Source of the DNA: Planktomarina sp. | GTDB taxonomy: Bacteria; Pseudomonadota; Alphaproteobacteria; Rhodobacterales; Rhodobacteraceae | Assembly: GCA_016780825.1 (NCBI GenBank) | Contig: JADHLF010000001.1 | Span: forward strand, 1 to 64,000 | Direction of reading: 5' to 3' | DNA: 64,000 nucleotides | In this document: positions 36,215 through 45,165 of the stretch, piece after piece | How the letters are laid out: each line of letters opens with the position of its first letter | Position numbering within the stretch: position 1 is the first letter of the stretch | Made by a program: the position numbers and the translations under genes | The notes under the pieces: model-generated | The model's database searches: none | What the model saw: only the letters and a program-made list of their open reading frames with translations | Told to the model about the DNA's origin: nothing

Positions 36215-37528
36215 TCAACGGAAAGCCAGTAGATCGCCTTTGGTGTTCAAAACATAGAGCGTGCCATTCACGACAATCGGCGCGCTGGCCGCACCACCGG
36301 GCAATTCGACCGTCGAGATCAACGTCCCATCTGCCGGGTTGAACTGCCGGATCAGCCCATCTGACGAGGCCAAGATCAACCGCCCACCGGCCAAGATCGG
36401 GCCGTAATGGGCATGGATTTTCGCACGCGATTTGACGCTTTTTCGAGTGAACTTCGGCAGAAGCGTCGACCAGATCAACCCCCCATCCTCTTTAGAGAGG
36501 CGGATCAAATTGCTGTCATCGCTGACTGCGAAAACGGCGTTGCCAGCGATCAGCAAATGGCCTTGACTGCCCTGTTTCGCGGTCCAAATACGCAGACCCG
36601 TGTTCAGATCCACCGCCGCCATACGGCCGACCGAGCTGGCCAGATAGACGGAGGCCCCCTCAATCACCGGTTGCCCGGTCAGATCACGGACCTGAGTTGA
36701 GGCCAAGCCCAAGCGCGCTCCGGAAAGACCCGAGCTCCACGACCGCAGGCCGCCCTTGCGGAAGGAGGCCAATACATCGCCCGAGCCGAAGGGAAAGACA
36801 GCATATTTGTCCGAAACCGCGGGTCCAGGCCCGCCGGTGTGACTGGCCGCAACCGTTGGACCGGCGACTTGCCACTTGATCCGACCATTAGAAGTCTCAA
36901 TGGCCCAGGCCCCGCCATCTCGGGCCGCGATATAGAGTAGATCTTCATAGACGGTCGGCGAGGCGCCACCATAGCTTGCCAGATCTTGCGTCCAAAGATG
37001 CGCACCTGTAGCGGTGTCCAGGGCCACAACCGTGCCAAACCCTGTGGTGACAAACAGCTGCTTTTCGCGCAGCGCCAAACCGCCACCGGAGGCGTCTTTT
37101 AAGGCGTCAGACGATTTTCCAAGCTCCCTCTGCCACAGAATGGTGCCCGTCTCATCAAGCGCTGTGACCATAGATTGGCTGTCAACCGTGTAGAGTTGCC
37201 CGTCCTGCGCCACGGGAGCGGCGGAAATTTGATGGCTCTTGCCGTCGCCCACTCCAATCCGACGCGACCAGCGCAATGTCAGCTCCGCGGGGAGCTCTGC
37301 ATGTGCGGCGATATGCTGTGCGTTGCCACCTTGATGGGTCCAGGCCGGCATAGGCTGTGGCTTCGGCAATCGCAAATCAGGCACATTTTCCGCCAAAAAG
37401 CGCGCGTCGGTTTCCACAAAAACCGTTCCATCAAGAAGTTGACGCTCCCCCTGCAAACGCGGATCGCTATTGGAACATCCGACGCCCAAGCCCAAAATTC
37501 CGATGTAGAGGATGGCTTTTAATCCCAT
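36215..37528 (-). CDS. bamB: Outer membrane assembly lipoprotein BamB-like, PQQ-type beta-propeller
   Basis: The 437-residue protein begins with a lipoprotein signal (LGVGC, lipidated Cys near residue 18) and contains repeated propeller blades such as GTVVALDTATGAHLWTQDL, WAIETSNGRIKWQVAG and MAAVDLNTGLRIWTAKQG. BamB supports the BAM complex that inserts beta-barrel proteins in the outer membrane. Position between the YfgM-like gene and der supports BamB over other PQQ-repeat proteins. Confidence 0.9.
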   Translation of the reverse strand: MGLKAILYIGILGLGVGCSNSDPRLQGERQLLDGTVFVETDARFLAENVPDLRLPKPQPMPAWTHQGGNAQHIAAHAELPAELTLRWSRRIGVGDGKSHQISAAPVAQDGQLYTVDSQSMVTALDETGTILWQRELGKSSDALKDASGGGLALREKQLFVTTGFGTVVALDTATGAHLWTQDLASYGGASPTVYEDLLYIAARDGGAWAIETSNGRIKWQVAGPTVAASHTGGPGPAVSDKYAVFPFGSGDVLASFRKGGLRSWSSGLSGARLGLASTQVRDLTGQPVIEGASVYLASSVGRMAAVDLNTGLRIWTAKQGSQGHLLIAGNAVFAVSDDSNLIRLSKEDGGLIWSTLLPKFTRKSVKSRAKIHAHYGPILAGGRLILASSDGLIRQFNPADGTLISTVELPGGAASAPIVVNGTLYVLNTKGDLLAFR

Positions 37529-37599
37529 GCGTGCCTCCTGCTCCGTTTTGCCAAAGTCTGCTTTGTTATTATTTTTAGTGAAACATTAACAGAAAAAGT

Positions 37600-38238
37600 T
37601 TAATTTGCCAACTCTGGGATTGCACCCAATGCCTCGATTAATTCTCCCATGCGCTGGATCTGCTCCGAACTGGCCTCGGCGTCTTGAACATGGGCCTGCA
37701 ACAGCGCGAGCGCGGCCGCTGTATCGCCGCGCTGAAGCTCGACAGCCACCAAAAGCTCTGTTGCCACATTGCGATACACCCCACCGGGCTCCGACAACTC
37801 CGCGAGGATCGCGGCGGCCTCGTCAAGCGTGAGCAGACCCTCGGTGCTGGCCATTTTCAACCTTGCGAGGTCACGGATATACTGAGGCTGCCTGCCGTCA
37901 TCGGCAACCGATCTTAGAAGATCCACCGCCTGCTCGGTCTCAACACCAGCAGCCAGAAATTTGGCCACAAGTGCGTCTTCGTCCTCACGGGCAAGTGCAC
38001 TGAAAGCCGCCGCGCGTTCGGCCTCATCTTCCAGCTCCAAAGCATCCAGCAAAGCATCGCCGCGCGCCTGTGCCACCTGTGCCACCTGCGCTTTGGACCA
38101 CTCATTATAGGCCGTGCCGCCCACAAGAGCGACTATGACAACCGCAGGAATCCAGCCGTAGCGGCGAAAATAGCCAAAGAGGCGATCCCGGCGCACTTCC
38201 TCTGTGACTTCATCAATAAAACTGTCGGTATTGGACAT
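37600..38238 (-). CDS. YfgM-like tetratricopeptide membrane protein
   Basis: The 212-residue protein starts MSNTDSFIDEVTEEVRRDRL, has one membrane helix (about 29-46) and a periplasmic helical-repeat region (YfgM/TPR_21 type). In E. coli YfgM associates with SecYEG and periplasmic chaperones. The ATG at 38238 is chosen because the family begins with this short acidic segment; the frame is open 19 codons further without similarity. It precedes bamB by 71 bases. Confidence 0.83.
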   Translation of the reverse strand: MSNTDSFIDEVTEEVRRDRLFGYFRRYGWIPAVVIVALVGGTAYNEWSKAQVAQVAQARGDALLDALELEDEAERAAAFSALAREDEDALVAKFLAAGVETEQAVDLLRSVADDGRQPQYIRDLARLKMASTEGLLTLDEAAAILAELSEPGGVYRNVATELLVAVELQRGDTAAALALLQAHVQDAEASSEQIQRMGELIEALGAIPELAN

Positions 38239-38466
38239 CTGCCAGCCTCTATCTATTTTCCAAGATGTATAGGCAAAACCATCCATATCCCACAAGCCCT
38301 TTGAAGGCTAAGAAATGCTAAACATGGGAATATTCGTCGAAAATTTGGCCCGTGTCGCTCATTTTCGCCGCTTATTTCGCTTCGTCTCTCTTGTGCCTCA
38401 GTAAAATTGGAATAGATAGCCTCATTAGAGGGATCCACTTTTGGACGTCCGGCACGAGAGGCACGC

Positions 38467-39702
38467 ATGCGCATTTTTCCAATTCTGACAGCCATTCTGG
38501 TGGCCGCTGTCATCTATTTGTTCGTTTTTCAAAGAGATGTCCTGTTAAGCTTTGGCACAGAGAAAAGCGAGATGCCCGAAGTGGCCACTCAGTCCGAGCC
38601 TGAGGCGGCACCCGCTCCAAACAACGCCGCGATTGTTTCCGTCGCGGTCTTGCCCTCAAGGGCGCAGAATGTGGACAGCGCCGTAACCGTACGCGGCGAA
38701 ACCCGCGCGACCCGCCAGGTGGATTTGCGGGCCGAAACAAGTGGCCGCATCATCTCCCAACCCCTGCGCAAAGGGGCCACAGTGCGGGCCGATCAACCCA
38801 TGTGTGAAATTGACCCCGGCACGCGCGGCGTGTCTTTGGCAGAAGCCCAAGCCCGCTTGGCCGAATCGCGCGCGCGGGTTCCTGAAGCGGAGGCCCGCGT
38901 GATCGAGGCGGAGGCTCGTTTGCAGGAGGCCTTAATCAATGATCGGGCCGCTGAGAAGCTGTCACAGGGGGGCTTTGCCTCTGAAGCCCGCGTCGCCAGT
39001 GCCACAGCGGCCACGCAAACCGCCCGGGCGGGCGTGGCGGCCGCGCAATCGGGCTTGCAGTCGACGCTGGCGGGCATCCAATCGGCCGAAGCAGCCGTGG
39101 CCTTGGCGCAGAAAGAAATTTCCCGCCTGATCATACATGCCTCTTTCGATGGCATCTTGGAATCCGATACCGCCGAACTGGGCAGTCTTTTGCAGCCTGG
39201 CGGTCTTTGCGCCACGGTTTTGCAGCTCGATCCCATCAAACTTGTGGGCTTCGTCCCGGAGATGGCGGTGCAACATGTCAAAATCGGCGCCGCTGCCGAG
39301 GCGCGATTGGTGGATGGTCGCAAGATCTTTGGCGAAGTGAGCTTCATTTCACGCTCCGCCGATAAGATCACCCGCACCTTTCAAATCGAGGTCACCGTGC
39401 CCAACGAAGACCTCAGCATCAGCGCCGGGCAAACGGCTGATATCACAATTTCAGCCCAAGGCACTCTGGCGCATCTTTTGCCGGGATCCGCTTTGACCCT
39501 CAATGACAATGGCACTTTGGGGCTGCGGATCTTGGGGTCCGAAAATACTGTGCGCTTTGTCCCAGTCACCTTAATCCGCGATACGGCACAAGGGGTTTGG
39601 GTGGCCGGGCTGCCGCGTGAGGCAGATGTGATTGTTGTCGGGCAAGAGTTTGTCACCGATGGGGTGATCGTTGATCCGACCTATACGGAGGCCGCACAAT
39701 GA
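38467..39702 (+). CDS. RND efflux periplasmic adaptor (membrane fusion protein)
   Basis: The 411-residue protein has an N-terminal membrane anchor (about 4-20) rather than a lipobox, a biotinyl-lipoyl-like domain (about 75-115 and 210-245), a long Ala/Glu-rich alpha-hairpin (about 118-205) and a beta-barrel region. It bridges the inner-membrane RND pump to an outer-membrane channel. The last codons overlap the permease start by 4 bases (ATGA). No outer-membrane TolC-type gene or regulator lies next to it. GAGAGG precedes the ATG. Confidence 0.93.
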   Translation: MRIFPILTAILVAAVIYLFVFQRDVLLSFGTEKSEMPEVATQSEPEAAPAPNNAAIVSVAVLPSRAQNVDSAVTVRGETRATRQVDLRAETSGRIISQPLRKGATVRADQPMCEIDPGTRGVSLAEAQARLAESRARVPEAEARVIEAEARLQEALINDRAAEKLSQGGFASEARVASATAATQTARAGVAAAQSGLQSTLAGIQSAEAAVALAQKEISRLIIHASFDGILESDTAELGSLLQPGGLCATVLQLDPIKLVGFVPEMAVQHVKIGAAAEARLVDGRKIFGEVSFISRSADKITRTFQIEVTVPNEDLSISAGQTADITISAQGTLAHLLPGSALTLNDNGTLGLRILGSENTVRFVPVTLIRDTAQGVWVAGLPREADVIVVGQEFVTDGVIVDPTYTEAAQ

Positions 39703-42700
39703 CCGGTCTGGTCGATTGGGCCATCGCCCGCGCGCGCATGGTTCTGGCCTTCATTATCCTGTCCTTGGCCGTGGGCACCCTGGCCTATGCGGTTCTGCCC
39801 AAGGAAGGCGAGCCGGATATTGAAATCCCCGCCCTGATCATTTCCATGCCCTTCCAAGGCATTTCCGCCGAGGACAGTGAGAAACTTCTCATCAAGCCCA
39901 TGGAAACGGAACTGTCGGATTTGGACGGGCTCAAAAAACTGACCGCCACGGCCGTGGATGGCTATGCCAATGTGGTTTTGGAGTTCGAATTTGGGTGGGA
40001 TAAGACCAAAATCATTGCCGATGTGCGCGACCGCATGGGCAATGCGCAAACAAAATTTCCCAAAGGCGGCGACACCTATTCCATCAGTGAGTTTAACTTC
40101 TCGGAATTCCCTATCATCATCATTTCCCTGTCTGGATCCGTGCCCGAGCGTACCCTTTTGAAGGTCGCGCAGGATCTTCAGGATCGGATTGAAGGTCTTG
40201 AACCGGTTTTGAGCGCAGGCTTGACCGGGCACCGCGAAGAGATGTTGGAAGTTCTGATCGACCCGTTGAAGCTTGAGTCTTATAATGTGACGGCCGGCGA
40301 GTTGATTGGCGTGGTGGTCAACAACAACCAATTGATCCCCGCCGGCTCCGTTGACACAGAAAATTCCAACTTTTCGGTCAAGATCCCCTCCTCCTTTGAT
40401 GCGCCGGTCGATGTTTACAATCTGCCGGTCAAAATCAATGGCGACCGGGTGGTGACCCTCGGCGATATCGCCGATATCCGACTGACCTTCGCAGATCGCA
40501 CGGGTACTGCCCGCTTTAATGGCGAAACCACCGTCGCCATTCAGGTTGTGAAACGCAAAGGGTTCAACCTGATCGACACGGCCAATTTGGTGCGCGCGGA
40601 AGTGGCCAAACAAACCGCGCTTTGGCCCGTCGAGTTGCAAGATGCCATTAAAGTCAGCACCTCCAACGACCAATCACGCAATGTGGACAGTATGGTCAAA
40701 CAGTTGGAAGGCTCAGTCCTCACCGCGATCGCTTTGGTGATGATTGTGGTTCTGGCCGCTCTGGGCTCGCGCCCCGCCTTTTTGGTCGGTTTTGCCATTC
40801 CCACCTCCTTTCTGCTCTGCTTTGCATTTCTCGCTGCGATGGGCATTTCAATCTCAAATATCGTCATGTTCGGGTTGATTTTGGCCGTGGGGATGTTGGT
40901 CGATGGGGCCATTGTGGTTGTCGAATACGCCGATAAACGCATCTCTGAGGGCGCGGGGCCGATGCAGGCCTATGGCGATGCGGCCAAACGTATGTTTTGG
41001 CCCATTGTCTCCTCCACCGCCACAACCCTTTGCGCCTTCCTGCCCATGCTCTTTTGGCCGGGCGTGCCAGGGCAGTTCATGGGAATGTTGCCCGTCACAT
41101 TGATTTTCGTACTGTCTGCCTCGCTGGTCGTTGCGCTGATCTACCTGCCAGTTTTGGGCGGCGTTTCAGGCTCTTTGAGCCAGACATTCAGCGCGGCATC
41201 TGACAATCTGCGCCGCCTGCCTTTCCTGGTCCGCGCTGTTTTGGTGCCCATCGCCCTCTACGGGCTGTTTGTCGGCGCAATGCAGCTGCTCAACCCCGGC
41301 TATCTGTTTGGTGTCCAAGCGCCCGAAGGCATTGGCGGAACCGGTTTGGGCATCGTATTGTTCTTGGTGGCGGCCGTTGTGGCTTCCATTGTGATGGGCT
41401 CTGTTGAATTTCGCGCAAACAAGGCGCGGATAAAAGGCGGGCATCAGCGCACTGCTTTTGGCTATTTTGTAAAATTCATCACCGGCAACCCGGTGATGCC
41501 TGTCGTCTCTTTGATTGCGGTGGTTTTCTTTGTCTACACCACCTTCCAATATTTCGGCGAAAATAACAAAGGCGTTGAGTTTTTTGTAGCGACAGAACCA
41601 GAGCAAGCCATTGTTTATATTCAGGCACGCGGCAACCTATCCCTTCAGGAAAAAGATGCTCTGCTGAAACAGGCGGAAGAGATCATCATCAATACCCCCG
41701 GCGCTCAAAGCACTTTCGCCTTTGCCGGTGAAGGTGGGTTGAACGCCAATACAGGCGGGGCAGGCGCACCGCTTGACACCATCGGGCAAGCGCAGATCGA
41801 ATTGATCCCCTGGGAAGATCGCCCCGCAAAGCAAACAAACAGCAAAATTTTCGGCTTCATCCCCTGGACCTCCTCCGAAATCGAAGAGGGATATGGTGGA
41901 AATGTGGTACTGAACAAGTTGCAAGAGCAACTCGATGGAATAGCCGGCGTGCGCAGTCAGATCATCAACCTGGCCATGGGTCCAGCGTCAGCCAAACCGG
42001 TGCATCTGCGGCTCAAAGGTGATGATTGGGACGCGCTATTGCAAGCCACAGCCCTGGCGCGGACAAGGTTTGAGCAGACCGAAGGATTGATCGCGGTTGA
42101 AGATACCCTGCCCCTGCCAGGCATCGACTGGCAAATTGATGTGGATGTGCAGGAGGCCGGGCGCTATGGGGCGGATGTGGCGACGGTTGGCGCCATGGTG
42201 CAATTGGTCACGCGCGGCATTTTGCTCGACACCATGCGCGTGGACAGCTCCGATGAGGAAATCGACATCCGCGTGCGCCTGCCAGAAGCTGACAGGGTTC
42301 TGTCCACGCTCGATACTCTGAAAGTACGGACTCCCAATGGATTGATCCCACTGTCCAACTTTATTTCCCGCAAACCTGTTGCCAAATTGGGGCAGATCAC
42401 CCGCGTCGACCAACAGCGCTATTTCGATGTGAAGGCCGGCCTGCGCAGCGATGCCATGAAAACGGTGACAAATGAATACGGCGTGACCCGCGAGGTCAAA
42501 ATGACCCCGGCAGAGCGGATCGAAGAGATCACCACATGGCTGAACAGCGCACCACTGCCGCCTGGCATTGAATGGGAATGGACCGGCGATCAGGAAGATG
42601 AGGCCGAAAGTGGCGCCTTTTTGCAAAACGCCTTTTTGGGCGCTTTGGGGCTGATGTTTATCATCCTATTGGCCCAATTCAATTCCATCTATAACTCTGT

Positions 42701-43301
42701 TTTGGTTCTATTGGCCGTGGTCTTATCTACCACGGGGGTGCTCATCGGCATGCTTGTCATGGATCAAGCCTTTTCCATCATCATGACCGGCACTGGGATC
42801 GTCGCCTTGGCGGGGATTGTGGTGAACAACAATATTGTTTTGATTGACACCTATCAAGAATATAGCGCCTATATGCCGAGACTGGAGGCCATCACCCGTA
42901 CCGCTGAGGCGCGTATTCGCCCTGTTTTGCTCACCACCATCACCACTATGGCGGGTCTCACACCTATGATGTTTGGCCTTAGTCTCGATTTTATCGGCGG
43001 CGGCTACACCATTGATGCGCCGACGGCTCTGTGGTGGAAGCAACTGGCCACGGCTGTTGTCTTTGGTCTTGGAATTGCAACCCTGCTGACATTGGTCTTC
43101 ACCCCCGCAATGCTGGCGCTGAGGATATGGATGGTCTCAGGGGCCTATGGGGCGGCAATGGCGCTCAGAGCGGGCGGATGGACGGCCGAGGGCCGGCGCA
43201 TTCGCGAAGATTTCCAACTGGAACGCTCCGCCAAAAAGCTCCGCGGACGTGAGATTTCTTGGGAAGACGCAGATCTCATCGACAGCAACGCGCCGCGATA
43301 A
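39699..43301 (+). CDS. RND efflux permease, large variant with extra membrane segments
   Basis: This 1,200-residue inner-membrane pump belongs to the AcrB/hydrophobe-amphiphile efflux superfamily, with large periplasmic loops after helices 1 and 7 and two bundles of helices. Typical members have about 1,020-1,050 residues. Extra length lies at about residues 500-590, between helices 6 and 7, and includes two additional hydrophobic stretches (about 508-530 and 548-567). The proton-relay region in helix 4 reads GMLVDGAIVVVEY, with one Asp (D402) where AcrB has two. Substrate is unknown. It is coupled to the adaptor gene by ATGA. Confidence 0.93.
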   Translation: MTGLVDWAIARARMVLAFIILSLAVGTLAYAVLPKEGEPDIEIPALIISMPFQGISAEDSEKLLIKPMETELSDLDGLKKLTATAVDGYANVVLEFEFGWDKTKIIADVRDRMGNAQTKFPKGGDTYSISEFNFSEFPIIIISLSGSVPERTLLKVAQDLQDRIEGLEPVLSAGLTGHREEMLEVLIDPLKLESYNVTAGELIGVVVNNNQLIPAGSVDTENSNFSVKIPSSFDAPVDVYNLPVKINGDRVVTLGDIADIRLTFADRTGTARFNGETTVAIQVVKRKGFNLIDTANLVRAEVAKQTALWPVELQDAIKVSTSNDQSRNVDSMVKQLEGSVLTAIALVMIVVLAALGSRPAFLVGFAIPTSFLLCFAFLAAMGISISNIVMFGLILAVGMLVDGAIVVVEYADKRISEGAGPMQAYGDAAKRMFWPIVSSTATTLCAFLPMLFWPGVPGQFMGMLPVTLIFVLSASLVVALIYLPVLGGVSGSLSQTFSAASDNLRRLPFLVRAVLVPIALYGLFVGAMQLLNPGYLFGVQAPEGIGGTGLGIVLFLVAAVVASIVMGSVEFRANKARIKGGHQRTAFGYFVKFITGNPVMPVVSLIAVVFFVYTTFQYFGENNKGVEFFVATEPEQAIVYIQARGNLSLQEKDALLKQAEEIIINTPGAQSTFAFAGEGGLNANTGGAGAPLDTIGQAQIELIPWEDRPAKQTNSKIFGFIPWTSSEIEEGYGGNVVLNKLQEQLDGIAGVRSQIINLAMGPASAKPVHLRLKGDDWDALLQATALARTRFEQTEGLIAVEDTLPLPGIDWQIDVDVQEAGRYGADVATVGAMVQLVTRGILLDTMRVDSSDEEIDIRVRLPEADRVLSTLDTLKVRTPNGLIPLSNFISRKPVAKLGQITRVDQQRYFDVKAGLRSDAMKTVTNEYGVTREVKMTPAERIEEITTWLNSAPLPPGIEWEWTGDQEDEAESGAFLQNAFLGALGLMFIILLAQFNSIYNSVLVLLAVVLSTTGVLIGMLVMDQAFSIIMTGTGIVALAGIVVNNNIVLIDTYQEYSAYMPRLEAITRTAEARIRPVLLTTITTMAGLTPMMFGLSLDFIGGGYTIDAPTALWWKQLATAVVFGLGIATLLTLVFTPAMLALRIWMVSGAYGAAMALRAGGWTAEGRRIREDFQLERSAKKLRGREISWEDADLIDSNAPR

Positions 43302-43308
43302 ATCGCGA

Positions 43309-45120
43309 TCAGGAGCCTTCCTCAGACAGTTGCAATTGCCACAGATGGGCATAGCGCCCCTCTTGTGCCAAAAGCGCCTCATGGCTGCCGGATTCCACGA
43401 TTTGCCCCTGCTCGAGCACAACTATGCAATCCGCATGGACGACAGTGGACAGGCGATGGGCGATGATCATCACCGTCCGCCCTTGCCCCATTTGGATCAA
43501 ACTTTCCTGGATTTCATGTTCGGTTTGCGTGTCCAGCGCTGAAGTCGCCTCATCCAAAAGCAAAATCGGCGGATTTTTTAACAGGCTGCGGGCAATGCCC
43601 ACCCGTTGCTTTTCGCCGCCAGAGAGCTTGAGCCCGCGTTCGCCCACCATCGTGTCGTAGCCTTTGGGCAGGCTTTGTACGAATTCATGAATTTGCGCAG
43701 CCTTTGCCGCCTGTTCAACCTGATCGGAGGTTGCCGCATCGCGGCCATAGGCTATGTTATAATATATCGTATCATTGAACAGGACCGTGTCCTGCGGCAC
43801 AACGCCAATCGCATCGTGAAGGCTGCTTTGAGAGACATCGCGGATATCTTGCCCGTCTATCAAGACCGCGCCAGAACTTGCGTCATAAAAGCGGAACAAT
43901 AGGCGGCCGATGGTCGATTTTCCCGCGCCCGACGTTCCCACGATGGCCAGCGTTTGCCCAGGCTCAACTGTAAGGTTGACACCCTTGAGAATAGCCCGTT
44001 CGGGATCATAGGAAAAATGCACATCACGAAACTCAATCCGTCCTCCCGCCACCCGCAAAGGCGGGGCGCTTGGCTTATCCTGCACCTCTGGCGGCTGCTC
44101 CAACAGGCTGAACATTTCAGACATATCCACCAGGGCTTGACGGATTTCGCGGTAAACAAACCCCAAGAAATTCAGCGGCATCATCACCTGCATGATATAG
44201 GCATTTACTGCCACAAAGCCGCCAACACTGACCCTGCCATCCGCCACCCCTTGCACGGACATCAGCATCACAACCACCATGGCGGTGTTTATGATCAGCG
44301 CTTGCCCGATGTTGATCACCCCAAGCGAATAAGAGGTCTTCAACGCCGCTGTTTCATAGCCCTGCATCGCTGCATCATAACGCGCCGCCTCGCGCGCCTC
44401 CGCGCCAAAATATTTCACCGTTTCAAAATTCAACAGAGAATCAATCGCCTTTTGATTGGCGTCATTGTCTTGATCATTCATCTGTTTGCGAATTTTGACC
44501 CGCCATTCCGTCACAACTGCGGTGAACCACACATATGTGACAATCGCCACTGCTATGACAATCAAATAGCGCAAATCGAAAAAAGCCGCCAAGGCGCCTG
44601 ATATCAGCACCAATTGCAAAACTAAAGGACCGATTGAAAACAACAAGAAACGCAGCAAAAACGCAACGCCCTTGACCCCGCGCTCCATGACCCGGCTCAG
44701 CCCCCCAGTCTTACGAGTGAGGTGATAGCGCAGAGACATGTTATGAATATGCTGAAAGGTCTCAAGCCCGACCCGCCGCAAAGCGCGCTGGCCCACTTTG
44801 GCAAAGACAACGTCCCGCAATTGTTGAAAGCCACTGTCCAGTACCCGTGAGAGCCCGTAAGCGATGGTCAGACCGCCGGCACCGAGCAAAAACACAGAAT
44901 GCCCCGCATCCTCCCCCGAAAGGCGATCTACCGCAGCTCCCAGAATCATAGGAGTGGCCACAGCCACCAGCTTGGCCAGAATCAAACTGGCCACGGCAAT
45001 CACAACCCGCCATTTGACCCAGGCCTGCCCCTTGGGCCAGAGATAGGGCAAGACGCGCCGCACAACGCCAATCTCTACTCGGCGCCCTTGGGCTTCCTCT
45101 GAGGTGCCAAGACTTTTCAC
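43309..45120 (-). CDS. ABC exporter of the Atm1/HMT type, fused membrane and ATPase domains
   Basis: The 603-residue half-transporter has six membrane helices (about 35-330) and an ATPase with Walker A GTSGAGKST, signature LSGGEKQRVGIAR and Walker B ILLLDEATSALD. The membrane part (YLWPKGQAW, VATPMILGAAVDRL, RYHLTRKTGGLSRVMERG) matches Atm1-like exporters that move glutathione-linked sulfur or metal compounds. It ends 7 bases from the convergent RND permease stop. The exact substrate is inferred only from family. Confidence 0.88.
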   Translation of the reverse strand: MKSLGTSEEAQGRRVEIGVVRRVLPYLWPKGQAWVKWRVVIAVASLILAKLVAVATPMILGAAVDRLSGEDAGHSVFLLGAGGLTIAYGLSRVLDSGFQQLRDVVFAKVGQRALRRVGLETFQHIHNMSLRYHLTRKTGGLSRVMERGVKGVAFLLRFLLFSIGPLVLQLVLISGALAAFFDLRYLIVIAVAIVTYVWFTAVVTEWRVKIRKQMNDQDNDANQKAIDSLLNFETVKYFGAEAREAARYDAAMQGYETAALKTSYSLGVINIGQALIINTAMVVVMLMSVQGVADGRVSVGGFVAVNAYIMQVMMPLNFLGFVYREIRQALVDMSEMFSLLEQPPEVQDKPSAPPLRVAGGRIEFRDVHFSYDPERAILKGVNLTVEPGQTLAIVGTSGAGKSTIGRLLFRFYDASSGAVLIDGQDIRDVSQSSLHDAIGVVPQDTVLFNDTIYYNIAYGRDAATSDQVEQAAKAAQIHEFVQSLPKGYDTMVGERGLKLSGGEKQRVGIARSLLKNPPILLLDEATSALDTQTEHEIQESLIQMGQGRTVMIIAHRLSTVVHADCIVVLEQGQIVESGSHEALLAQEGRYAHLWQLQLSEEGS

Positions 45121-45165
45121 GAGATTACAATTCCTTACCCTTGAATATTAGTGCCGCCCTAGCTC

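Noticed and set aside
43301..43309. RND pump and Atm1-type exporter as one efflux operon
   Set aside because: The genes are convergent, on opposite strands, so they are not cotranscribed.
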